A stretch of DNA of 64,000 nt, taken from positions 5,520,501-5,584,500 of the forward strand of contig NC_092317.1 in the NCBI RefSeq assembly GCF_036785885.1, given 5' to 3'. Source of the stretch: Coffea arabica. Taxonomy: Eukaryota > Streptophyta > Magnoliopsida > Gentianales > Rubiaceae. Made by a program: the position numbers and the translations under genes. This document shows, in pieces, positions 11,784 to 23,900 of the stretch (position 1 is the stretch's first letter; each line of letters begins with the position of its first letter). The notes under the pieces were generated by a model that was given only the letters and a program-made list of their open reading frames with translations, was not told the DNA's origin and searched no databases.

Positions 11784-14003
11784 TCATCCACCTTATCACC
11801 ATGCAACTGCACTTCTCTGAGACTGTCTTTTCTTTTTCTCTAACCCATATTTGAATGCGCATGGGCAAAGAAACAAGGCCCAGAATTTAAAGAGCATTTG
11901 AATGTGATATATATACATGTAGAGAGATCGATAACTGAAAAAAAAAAAATTGCGGGCAAAATCAAAATGACCTGCCGAGGAATCAATGCCAAAGCAAACA
12001 AAGAGAAAAAGGCAAAGATAACTAATGTTTAGGGAGTAAAATATTTTTAGGTCCCCAGCTGCAAATCTGATTTGTCTTTTCTCACTTTGGAGCGGGATCA
12101 CATGCACTACACGACTACGTAACAACACTTTGGCCTACATTCTACTGTTGAGTGCTGGCCTTGCTGCTGTATCCTGTATGCTACAAAACCAAATGGGCTC
12201 TCTTCGTTCTTCGTTCACTTTATTTAATATACTTTTGGCTTTCTTTAATTGATCCTGTTAGGTACACCTTATTTATTACTTCTCAATTTAATTATCATAG
12301 GATCCTGACGCTTGATTTGTTTATAGGTTCAATGGGAGTTTTTCCAGATCATCTCGGTGATTTACATTTTGCTCAATCAGAGATGAAATGAGTAAATCTT
12401 GATTTTTAATTACTTGGGGTTTCGTGCTGATCTTGAGTTTCAATCTTGATCGAGTCAACTTCATCTGCAATAGGCAACCTTAATGTGGAAAGTAAAAAGT
12501 GACGCAAAACGGTTGTTGGTTCTGTGTTTCATGGCCTCCAGGTATGGAATCTTATCTGGACGATAGAAACTTGACACCAGCGTGTGGAGTTTTACTTTAT
12601 CTAATGATGAGAAAAGAACAAGCCATCTTTATGTTTAAGGAAGGCGACCAATCCCTTAATTTGATAAGAAAGATTTGGCGATTCCCCATTTTTCATTACG
12701 GAACCTCTAGTAATCTCATGCCTTGAATAGTGGATTATTATAGATGATTTGTTAAAAAAAAAAAATGATACTATAACGTTTTTGTGACGTGATATATATG
12801 TAAAATATAATACTTTTTTAATATGATATATATAAGATCGAAAGATAATTAAAAAAATGTAATTGTAATCAAATTAGGGGAAAAAATCCTGCCCTATATG
12901 ATAATGCTAATATAACCAATTGAACTACTCCATCATATTTACCCGATGAAATACAATTTAACTTGCAAGTGAATGAACGACTTTAATACAAATTACTTTG
13001 AACTTAACCTTTTAAAAATAATGCTTAATGAACACTATGGTTTAAAAAAAAACCCCAATAAAATATTTAAAAATTCCATAACAATAAAATATTCCATTTA
13101 GTCCACTTTATATTCTCAGATTCTTAGTTATGTCGAAATAACAAAAGAATTTTTCACAGAGATAAGTAGCAAAATCTAATGGTAAGGCAACAAAAAAAAT
13201 TAGGAGAAGGATAACTGCACTTATGCTGCACTACTTCAAGCCAAACCAAACTCAACACAAGATAAATTTTCGTACCAATTAGACTCAACTCAAATCGTTA
13301 ATTTTCTCACTCAATTTCTTAAGCAATGATTTCGTTTGAATAAAGTTATTTTGTTAAAAATTTATTATTTTTTACCACCTTCTATTACCCGTCACAAAAA
13401 TGTTAAAGTAAATACCAATACAAAAAAAAATTTCTAGATAATCATCACTCCAAATTATAAAAAACAAAAAGGGAGCAAAAGAAGAGGGAAAATTGGCTGA
13501 CTCAGAAAACGTGCACGTGCATCACAGAACGAATCACAAAAATGTTTGCCGTACCAATCCATCCACATTTGTCCTCATCAGTCATCACACCCTGGAGCCT
13601 GTGCTCCGTCCCGTCTATGAATAGCCAGCCCACCCATTTTCTTATCCCTCCCTCTTCTTCGTTCGTCCCACCAAAAATCTCTCCCCGTCTCACTAGTCTC
13701 TCTCTCTCAGCCTAGCCCTCCTTTGCTCCATCTCTCTCTCTCTCTCCTCTTCCCACCACACGACCCACCACCAAGGTCCGCCTCTCTCTCCCTTTCTCTC
13801 TTTTAAAGCCGGTTATTTTCCCACTTTTATTTTATACTAAAAATAGTATTTAATTGTTATTATTTTCTCCCAATTTCTGTATCATTTCTGGAATTCATTT
13901 CTTTTTGATCTGGGCATGACTAATTTTTGTGGGATTCGTGAACATGTTTTTGTTTTGCATAGGCTTGGATCTGTGAAGGAGAAAATAGACTGAAAGTAGA
14001 AAG
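11784..14003. other. Intergenic region and promoter side of the 14004 gene
   Basis: No recognisable gene lies between 11784 and about 13650. Open frames at 12152-12726 have no family resemblance. From about 13640 to 13805 the plus strand becomes CT-rich (TCTCTCTCTCTC tracts), typical of a plant 5' UTR or core promoter, immediately ahead of the gene at 14004. The 5' UTR may be spliced: GTCCGCCTC at about 13776 is a weak donor and ttgcatag just before 13963 an acceptor, so the initiator ATG would lie in exon 2. Confidence 0.4.
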
Positions 14004-15195
14004 ATGAATAGGTGTGCATATCCAAGCCAGCAGCAGAAGGCAGCCTTGGTGGGATTGGGTTTGGGATTGGGTTTGGGAATGAGTAATTATGTTGGAGTTG
14101 GAGGAGACTCTTTCTTCAACTCTTCTTCTTCGTCGTCTATGGCTGCTGCTTGTCCAAACGGCGTTGTATGTCCAAAGCCTCGTCGACTTGTTGATAATGA
14201 CCCCATAAATGTCAGACCCTCCAGAATTGTTCATACCAAGTACTATGTTCTTTGCCTTTCTCATTTCTTTTTTCTTCATTTTTTGTTGGCTGTAAAGTTT
14301 TTTTGTTGATATTGGTTTGGTTTCTTCTAATATCTTTTTTTTTTTTCACTATTTTGTTTTTTTGGTTCATGTTACAGTAATCAACAGATGGAGAGCTGCG
14401 AGTCAAGGGCAGGATCAGAGCTTCTGGACATAATTCTTGCAAAGGTAGAATTCTGTTCTTATTTTCTACGTAAGTACTAGTTCTCCTTGTTATGATTTTT
14501 AAATTCTCTTTAAAAGGATTTTGATGGGATTTTTCTGATTTGTTTCTTTTTTACGTTTTAGGGAAAAAAAAAAAATAAGAGAGTGTTTCTTTTATCATCT
14601 ATTTTTTTTCCCCATCAAGTACAGCACTTATGTAAAGTTTTTCCCTGAAAATTATTTTGAGCCCTTTTAAAATAATTTCTTTAGGGAATCCTAAGCGGGC
14701 CGTATATAGTCTGCATCATTGGTTTGGCTGTTTCAATTTTAATTAAGTATCAAAATTAGCTGCTCTGATAGTATAGTATTAGTATTGTTGTTTAGATTCC
14801 TCAAACTCAAAGCATTTGTTAAATGAATAAATGTTTTGACCTTAATATGTGTGGGCTGGGCATCTTGATCAAGATTTTGAATTTGATTTTTTTTTTTTTC
14901 AAAGGGTAATTATGGAGCTGGAGCTGAGAAGCCCAATTTTCAGGTGGCTTCATCTCCTCCATTTTTCAATGGATCACCACCGGTTAGAGCCTCAAATCCT
15001 TTAATCCAAGATGAACAATTTGGGACTGGGAAGATGAGTCCACTATCATCTCCTCCAATGGGATCGCCAGCTTCGCCGCCGTCGCGAAAAAACAGCGGAG
15101 GAGGATCATCTGGCCGCGTGAAATGTGGGAATCAGCCAGCTCCGGTGAGAATTGAGGGCTTCAACTGTCGCGGCATTTCTGCTGTGATGGCCTAA
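14004..15195 (+). CDS. Small Gly/Ser/Pro-rich plant protein of unknown function, three exons
   Basis: The exons are 14004-14239, 14378-14444 and 14905-15195, all GT-AG and in frame, giving 197 residues. The N-terminus is MNRCAYPSQQQKAALVG followed by a repetitive GLGLGLGLGM and a Ser run. The conserved-looking blocks are CPNGVVCPKPRRLVDN, the short central exon CESRAGSELLDIILAK, and the C-terminal part ASSPPFFNGSPPVRASNPL, SPPSRKNSGG and VRIEGFNCRG before the stop. This pattern matches, from memory, a small conserved plant family that databases label unknown or mislabel as a translocase subunit. I do not trust that label. There is no signal peptide or membrane span. The splice model is strong; function is unknown. 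Confidence 0.78.
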
Positions 15196-15857
15196 AAAAA
15201 AAGAGAAAAATTGAAAGCCCTGTTTTTGCCTCGAAACATAACATTATGATTATAACAACAGGTGTAGAGAAGATTTTTAGCCCATATGTCAAAGGTTAAA
15301 AAAAAAAAGGGAGAGAGTGAGAGTGAGGGAGAGGGGATTGATGAGGAAGAAATTATTGTTTTGTTTAGTTTTGTAAATAGAGGAGGTTAAGAAAAAAAAA
15401 AAGGAGAGTGAATGTGAATATGTAATGAGGAAGTTGATCCGAGGAAACAACAATAAAAAAGCAAAGAGAAGGTATGGCAATTTCATGCTTCTCTTTGCTT
15501 ATGATGATTTTTAGGTTTTGTGCTTTTAGGCCATGAATTTGGCTCTTTGGAGTAAGAAAGCACTAGAGAAACTTTTGTAATTGATAAAAAAGTTTGCCTT
15601 CTTTCTCGTCCTTCATTGTAATTGTGATTCGAAGGCGAGGAGATGATGGTCTTTTTATCAAGTTCCTGGGAATTTTCCCTTCAATTTTTTTTTTTTTTTT
15701 TTTTTTTTTGGGTGGGCATGTTACAATTGTTAATTAATCTGTACAAATCATGCGTGGTATGGTATCACGTGGTTCTACTGCAATGCTCAGCTTAATAAAA
15801 ATATTATTATTATTGTTGATAGTAATGTCAGTGGGGTCGGCTAGTATTTGCTTGTTC

Positions 15858-15872
15858 AACTTTTGCTCTTGA

Positions 15873-15907
<35 letters not shown>

Positions 15908-15920
15908 TTTGCTCTTGACA
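15858..15920 (+). repeat. Poly(A) tract flanked by a 17-bp direct repeat
   Basis: AACTTTTGCTCTTGACA occurs immediately before a run of about 30 A's and again immediately after it, followed by unique sequence. The layout is that of a retroposition event in which almost only the poly(A) tail was inserted and a 17-bp target duplication was made. Confidence 0.65.
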
Positions 15921-16679
15921 ATTTTATTATTGATTTGTTTTTACGTTGCCTAGCTCTCAAAAGCTCATTCTGTGGCGTTATCTTCGCCACTCCTACTCTA
16001 GTCTACTCTCTACTAGGAAGTGATTGAATTATTAGTGCTAGTGCTACAAGCCACATATGATCTGATAAATTTTATATAAAATTTTCATTATTAAAGCAAA
16101 TTGTGATATTTTAATTTTTTTTACTCCCTTCAAATGATGATGGTTTTACAGTAATTTTTGTTAAGATGTGTTTAAATTAATTATGATTAAAAATAATTAT
16201 AGGTAGATATTTCAACAATTCATATTTAGATAGTAAAATAATAAGTGATTTTAGCAAGGATAAAATTGAAAGTATATAAAATGAAAAAAATGTTTTATCG
16301 CAAATTCTCATCTCTCTCTTTTCTTCTCTTTATATAAAGTGTAGATATATAAAGTATGGAGACTACGTGGATGAATTTTCTTCTCTCTTGTTTGTTTTGT
16401 TAGCAGTACAATAACCTTTTCCATATGTCCGAATTTTGTAATGTTTTGTAAAGATTGGGGACAGTGGGGTACGGTGCTACGTGTTAATGTATAAATTTAG
16501 TTGGGAGGACTTGAATGCTGACTAATAGCTAGGCTGGCTTTGCTGGTAGTTGGCCACCACCTAGCAGACAGACCACTAATAAAAGAGTCCGGGGACTAAG
16601 AAATGGTCTAGGATTTGGACCATGTCCATTTCCAATAAATAGGGGGGCTCTCCCTTGGTACTCTCTTTTCTCCGCTAGT

Positions 16680-16767
16680 TGAGTGAAAGTCCAAATCTTA
16701 TATTGGATTCGTTGATGGAGATTCTTAACTCAACTAATCACTATGCTCCATCTAGCTAATCAGCCTT

Positions 16768-16800
<33 letters not shown>

Positions 16801-17035
16801 CACTGTATATAAACAAACGACTAAATAGAAACGTATTAAGAATAATCTTTTATATATTGATAATGTATGCATTGCCGGTTAATGCTAAGAGAGCGAAAAG
16901 TTCGAATCTTATATTGGATTCGGTAGCGAAGATTCTAAACTCAAGTTGTCTTGTCTCTTGCCTCGTCGTCATTAATTACTATGCTCCACCTAGCTAATCG
17001 CTAAATAGAAACGTATTAAGATTAATCTTGGATGA
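16680..17035 (+). repeat. Imperfect local duplication with a (TA)n insertion
   Basis: Two blocks share the same order of segments. Both contain TCTTATATTGGATTCG, then a variant of TATGCTCCATCTAGCTAATC, then CTAAATAGAAACGTATTAAG. Block 1 spans about 16680-16855 and is split by a (TA)n microsatellite at 16774-16800. Block 2 spans about 16890-17035. Neither block codes for anything recognisable. Confidence 0.6.
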
Positions 17036-17340
17036 GTAAATGTTATATAAAATTTGAATTTGAAACTAACGGCGATAATATATACACTGCCAGTCAGTGT
17101 ATATAAGATTCACTCAACTTATTATGATTTCGTCACAAGAAGGGAGATTTCTATTTCTAGTTTTAATAGTTCTAGAGTAAAACACACGAGTTCTCAACTT
17201 TCACGAGATATTATTGTTTAGGAAGCATTAAAGGATTTCGTAATCCTTTTGTATGTTAATTTTTGCAGAAACTTTATGGGATTTCAAATTCCGCTGCACG
17301 ACAAAGTATTACTCAAGGAATGCTTATTCCAATATGAGTT

Positions 17341-17490
17341 GCTTCCCGTTTCGATTGCATTTTTCGGCATTTTTCATGGAAAAATTACTGTAGCGATTTG
17401 ATGTATGTGAGGAAAAAAGGTAATAGGGAAATGTGTTCACGGAAAATGACGAAATTTTTCTACGGAAAACAGCAATCCAAGCGAGGCTTT
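17341..17490. mobile_element. Tourist-like MITE (copy B, inverted relative to copy A)
   Basis: The sequence from CATTTTTCATGGAAAAATTA through GACGAAATTTTTC and GGAAAACAGCAATCC is the reverse complement of the 2018-2164 element, with only a few differences in about 105 bases. The terminal repeats are less well preserved than in copy A: CCCGTTTCGATTGC on the left and GCAATCCAAGCGAGGC on the right. Confidence 0.7.
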
Positions 17491-17913
17491 TAATTTATCT
17501 TGATATATTAATAAATGTAGAGCTTTCTTGTAACAACTCCTTTGCTAGCATTGTTATGTATACTTGGAGAGAAAGAAGTCCTACAGCTTTTATGAACCTT
17601 ACAATCTGAGCTGAACGTCCTAACTAAAAATAAGAGATGCAAAACTGCCAGCACAAGGCACTGGCCAAGGATTCTTCATCAAAGGCATAAAAAAGTTAAA
17701 AAAGTTAGTGACCAAACTGTACATTTGAATCAAATTGAAATTTTGTAAAATTGCTTCCTCTCATTGCCACCTTCTGGGAGTGGGAGGTTTAGGTGATAAA
17801 TTGGCTCCACTGGCTGATTTCTTCAATCCTGAGTAAATGCAGAGAAAGTCTCAAAAGAAACATCAGCAGAAATGAAGCTCATTCCATTCATGCAAAAAGC
17901 ATAGCAGTGCAAT

Positions 17914-20900
17914 CTATAGAGCACCATTGTGCGTACCAGTTGAGACTCTTGGAGACTCCTTTGGTGATTTTTCTCCTGCTCTAGGTGATCTAACTACTAT
18001 TTTCAATCTGCAAAAGATGATTATGAGAACAAATGATCAAAGATCCCGAGCCAGTCAAATACCTGATCGCCACTGCATAACTGCAGAAGTAGTAAAGCTA
18101 AGGTAACATAGTCCCTCGACCTATTTAAGTGGTATGAAAGCCGAAACCACATGGTTAAAGCATGACTTAATCTGATCGAATCAAAGTGGTCTTTTCCCGA
18201 ATGTCCGAAAAGTGGCAGAATTCTTCATTAGCTGTGAAAAGTTATAGCAAGGAACAAAAGAACAAGAATGATGGCAAGGTACTTTGGCTTTAATATTTCA
18301 GAAAATGAGGGGTGAAGGAAGGAGAGTGTTCGTTCTACTATCAGTGGTTTAACGTTAGACAATTTAGAACACCATATCCTCAATTACTTGAAAAAGAACT
18401 TCAGGCATATGCATAAACAGTAAATATTAATCCTAGTAGTTTGTTACATGGATGCTTTCAGAAAACTGTAAGATAAAAACGTATAAAGACTAATTATATT
18501 GTCTCGTTTAGAATAGGAGAAAGCACTAAAATCGTTACGCGTATTATGAAGGTTCTGAGAAAACAAGATGAAATATTGAATTGGCTAGTTAATTATATAC
18601 TTACTTATCAATATTCTCAGATCGCCTTGCTCCTTCAGCAAGGGGACTTCTTTCCACTGAGCCATCAGTTTCTGTGCCCAAAGAAACACAAATATCAGAC
18701 ATATCAGTCTTTCTTTGCAAATTATCTGCACTGCTGGATTCCAAGGCCTCAGCCTCAGCAGAAAAATGTTGACCTATATTAACCCTCCAGCAGTCTTGGA
18801 TTGCTGGGGGGGGATTCTTTTTTATATCTCTAAAATCATTGGTTTGGAACTATCTAAAGAATGTTTATCACTACCCTCTGAGTTATCTTCATCAGAAGCT
18901 GCTTTCTCTATTAGTCCTGAGCCTTCCTCACCAGATAATTTCATGCTTCGTTGAGGAGTCCCATACCTCAGTGAATTTGCATCATTATTGGCTCCAGCGT
19001 ACACATTTTTGAGATCCTTGAGGAGTTGTAATCTCTCAATTTCCTCGTCTTTCTTCGCAATTGTGTCTTTTAGGGATGCAACCTGCAACATTGGGAATCC
19101 GCATATATGAAAAGTTATCTCCAAGAATATCAAAGTTACTCGAAAATAGGAGAGACTAGAAACTAAAATACACAAATTTCTTTATAAGTGACTTCTTTGA
19201 TTTCAACGTCTGTAGTTGTTTGTTTTCATCAACGCAGCCAAGAGTCCAGTTATACTTTTTCAACTGGATTTCTTTTTAGAATTGTCCATGCAACAGTATA
19301 TAATTGAAATCCTTTATGAAAACAAGAATTTCCTAACACACATGAAAACCAGTAAAAAAAAAAAAAATCTTAGAATTTCATATTCTCTATATGAATTGGA
19401 AGAAAGAGAATAAACACTACCTGCTCCATCAATTCCCTAACATCCCTGCCATCTTTGCTGCTTTTAGCAGCACCTAGCTCAACTCCAGATGCCCTTTCAG
19501 CAAATTTCAAGGTACTTAGAGTTTCTGAATAAGAATTAACTTCAGGGTTAAGTTGCACAAACATGAGAGTCTTCGCATTTCCACCTGCATCACAACAATG
19601 GAAAAAAAAAAAAAAAAAAAAGAATGAATGAAATGCATTTCACTTTTCTGGTCATTGTAGTAATCCAATTGCCCACGAAATGCACCCCAATGTTTCTTAT
19701 ACTGAAAATTACAAAATTCTGTCACATAGTACAGTGTTTATACTAAGACAGATAATAAATTGTCAGCCACTTTTAGTTTCGTTGGTTGAAGAGGGGTATG
19801 GAGGGAAAGTAATTAGTGTGGAGGCCTATGCACATTTAGACAAGGAATGCACAAGAAACGTACTTGCAAGACCAAAGATACGAGGAAAAGAGGAATCATC
19901 CCCTTCGAGGACTTTATCTCCCAAAAAACCATCTGAGCTTTTTGCTGCCTAAAGTCCTATGGCAGAAAATGCTAAGGAGTTTTACTGAGTTTCACATGAA
20001 GTACTATACTTGTGTCATACCATGCCAGCCAACTAAGTTTTCATCCAATGCATGTTTAAACATGACAAAATACTAAAGCAACGTGAACCAAGTGATACTA
20101 CTCCATGTATACTTGAACCTAAGCTTATCTGCAAATGTTCCAACCAGATGCAGAAAGTCCGTAAAGTAACTTGGAGGCTGAAACAACAACGCATAGAGCA
20201 TTTGCTTAGCTTTTATATACCCCTAAAAAAAAAGCTGTGAATTAGATCCATTTTCGCTCATATGAGGCAATATTACATTGACAAAAAATAACATACCCAA
20301 CGAGCCCTGAAGGACTTGAGTGAGCTTGCTATTTCTATATGGAATATGAGGACTCTTTTGTGCCAAAGCAGAGATGACATCTCCAAGGGCAGACAATGAT
20401 TTGTTTATGTGTTGTGCCTCCTTTAATCTATCACCTGTGACTTCACTGCGGTCTACTCTTTCACTTCCCGCAAGATCCACTAGATGAAGACTACTCTGCA
20501 TAGAAGATCGGGTTTTCTGATCTACCCCACGAGCATGTATACTCAGGATGCTGTGTAAATGGCATGCCAGTTAAAACGCTGACAATAACATGAGAAAAAT
20601 AATTAAGGAACTTTAACATGGTAGTAAATAACCTGTGTGATCGACTGCTTCTTTCGTTTAGTGCTGTGGAACCTTTAGCTCTATTCTTCAGTCCAACATC
20701 CATCAGGTGCAATACATCAGATGTCGCTTTAACTGGGTACATGGTTGCATCTGGGACCGCTAACCCATTTGGTTGGGAGCCTGACAAAATCCCAAGTGTG
20801 TGCAAATAAAGGAAAACCAAAAGAAAATTGCTATTATGCAATTCAAAAGCACTTCATTGTAATAAAGATTTACGTGAAAAAAAGGTTGCAATTTCTGCTC

Positions 20901-23900
20901 CAAAAGTGGTGTTATTGTATAGCTTGGAGCACAATTATTTTACTACGACTTTATTGGGAGAATGCACTTATAGTTAAAGCATGAAAGAGGACTCAAGATC
21001 AAGCTACAACATGGTCTCAAAATAATTATCATCCTAAAGCAAGATAAAATATTCCAGCATATAATGAAGGATATCTCTTTTGGGAAGTATCACTTGAGAG
21101 TAAGTCACGGACTTGCTCGTTATATATTTCCACCATCTGAACAGAAATTTCGTAAGAAAATGCGTGCTCTCTATTCTGAGAAGTTTGGAACAGATTGTTT
21201 AAGGCTCGGTAGTTAACACCCCATTCATCTTCAGATGCTTTATCAGGTCCAGTCTGGAAGTAGATATGATATTTCAGCGACGCAGACCACAATGAAGCAT
21301 ATGCACTGTAGACAGAAACTGATCAAAATATTCATACCATAGTATAGGTTTTCCCTGATCCAGTCTGGCCATAAGCGAATATGCACACATTATATCCATC
21401 CAAAACTGATTGTATTAATGGCTGCGTATCTGAAAATACTTCAGCTGCCATTGGGGGAAAAAACAGTGAATTTCCATGTTGTTTTGGCCTATGTACTAGA
21501 ACAAAAATATAGAAGCAAATAGCTTAATCCTGCATGAAACTGTTCTGTAAAGCATACCAAAGAACATAAATAGAATCAAAACCTTGTGTAGCAGCTTGAC
21601 TGTAAACCTTGTTGAATTTGAATGAACGACGACTTTCTTTTCCTTGTTTGGCAGGATTTACAATAATGAGTTCTCCATTTTCACCAACATATTCAATGGT
21701 TGACTGCTTTTCTCTCTGACCCGGGAGAAATGGCCTTATACGACAATAAACTCTGATATTTCCTGTTCATGTTTAAAGAGCAGAAGAAACTAAAGAATAC
21801 GATCGATGTGTATTTAGAACCTACAAGTTCATAATATTGATATAGAACCTTTTAGCTCTTGGAGCTCATTGTGTAGCTTTTGATTTTCAGCCAGCATTGC
21901 ATAATAGCTTTGAACTGCTTTCTGCATAGCTTTGACATTCATTCCTGCAGTTAATTGTTAACCATGAGGTCAATTCATGACTTGTCACTTTAAACAACCA
22001 AAATATAATCCCGAAAGTAGAGAGAGGTGTTCTCAGAGTAGGGACCTAAGACATTAAATTCCTCTGAGTAGCTTTTTTGTGTTTTCACAATTTCTTGCTT
22101 GATTGACTGCGAAGCAAACCTGAGTTCCTGAATATTGGCGTTAGATCAGGTCAAACATAACACCCAAGTCAGAAAGCTAGAGAAAAGATAAATAGCACAA
22201 ACTGAGGCATACACGCAGTGCGCCAAGTTGGAATTCTGTAAATATTTGGTATATGTGCTCTTTCTTGGTCCATCCCAAAGATTTTGATTCAGATAACGCC
22301 TCAAGTTCCTTCACCCTATTTCTTGACTCTGCTAGAAAGTTCATGACCTCCTTCAACTTCTTCTCTAATTCTTGTTGAACTCCTCTACCTTCTGTTTCCA
22401 TTTGTAAGCAATGTTCCTCGTGCATTTTCCTCGATACTTCTAGCTCTTGCTTCAAAGCTGTGATTTCATGACTGAAATCATCCTTCTCTTTTATCGTTTT
22501 AACCAGGTCCTGCTCCTCGACATTCCTTTTTTCTTCTACATTCCTTTTCTCTTCTATTTTGCTCTGCTCATTCTAGTGTGAAAACGGACAGTGAAGCATT
22601 TAAAAATAGCAAAAGCATTCCTTATGGAGGGCGAAGAAGCCGTTGATCTATTACATAAGTTACAGCATAAAAAATAAACCATGTCTTTTCGAAAAATCCA
22701 TAAATGAGGAAATGGATCTGTTGAAAACAGATAAATAATCAGCATTAAAATATCAATGCCCTTCATTAACAAAGAAGAACATTACAAATTACATTTTAGT
22801 GCTTTAAATTGTTGGACTAACAGTAGATTCAACATGCTTCCATCACTAAGAGAACAGATTCTTTTGAATCTGCCAAGCGCAGGGTGGCATGGTTGGCAGC
22901 TAAAAGAAATTGAGGTCTAGCAGAAACAGACTCACACATATGAACCAAAAGAAAACAATCACACTTACAAGAAGAGTGGTAGACAATGCCGAACCATAGA
23001 AAATGGAAGTTATACCTTAATATGATGTAGCTGGGGCGTAACATGATGTAGCTGGGGCGTAACAATCTGCAGCAGAGAAACTTTGGTAGACAAAGGACCA
23101 AATTTCAGCAAAATTTAGGAACTGCAAACTCGCAGTGCAAGAATGACTACCTGTGACTCTTGATTACTCCCAGTTGCAAGGGCTTCAAGTACTCTAATCC
23201 TAGACTGGTACTTCTCCTCTCGGGCCTTGAAAAGATTGTTTTGCTGCAGGTTATATAAAGAGGTTAGTTAACCATATTGCTGAATTTATGAGAACTGTTC
23301 ACAAGAAAGATGCACAAATCATTACCGTTTTCAAGTGTTCCCCTTGAGTAGATATTCGCCGCTCAATCTCTTGTACAACTTTCCTCAAAAGGCCTGCCAC
23401 TCGCTGTCAAATAGAATCCATAGGGATGAGTTAAATCTTGTTGATTGCCAAGTACATGAGAAAAGGATAATAATGCTTGGACTCATCAGGATTACTTGAG
23501 GAATCTCCCCATTTTTCCGCTCAATGCTTTCATCTAGAATTCCGTTTACAACACTTAAAAGTGACTGAGTTGGGGCATTCTGCACAGAACAGAAACAGAA
23601 ATTGTCTATAAGAGCACGAAATGCATTGGTAGTGACAAGTCTCTCTACAGAGTATAGATCCAGTCCATAGAATTCACAAAAGCAGGACCAGAGGACATAC
23701 ATCCAAACTGTTTGATTTCATCATTTCAGAAATCTTGGAAGCAGGGAGATCTGCATAACGCCCATGTTTGAGCTGAAATACCTCATGGAACTTATGCCCG
23801 ACATGATGCTTCATTGTCGCTGATGGTTCTGAAGAAACGAAAGAAAAAAGGAGCATAGACAAATCACGAATAAAAAGAAAATGATTGCATATGAATTCAG

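Larger units (their letters stand above)
15196..17913. other. Intergenic region between two convergent genes
   Basis: This is 3' sequence of the 14004 gene and then AT-rich DNA. It holds a T22 run at 15688-15709, the poly(A)-with-duplication feature at 15858-15920, a (TA)n tract near 16774-16800, an imperfect duplication of about 150 bp (16680-16855 versus 16890-17035) and a Tourist-like MITE copy at about 17341-17490. About 17040-17110 carries AATTTGAATTTGAAACTAAC then CAGTCAGTGTATATAAGATT, a fragment of the dispersed AT-rich repeat. No coding gene is supported. Confidence 0.5.

Noticed and set aside
21075-21098. GT donor in CTCTCAA-GTGATA as the end of the kinesin exon
   Set aside because: It would delete the conserved SSDTSQKR residues and has no matching acceptor phase, whereas the AT-AC junction keeps both.
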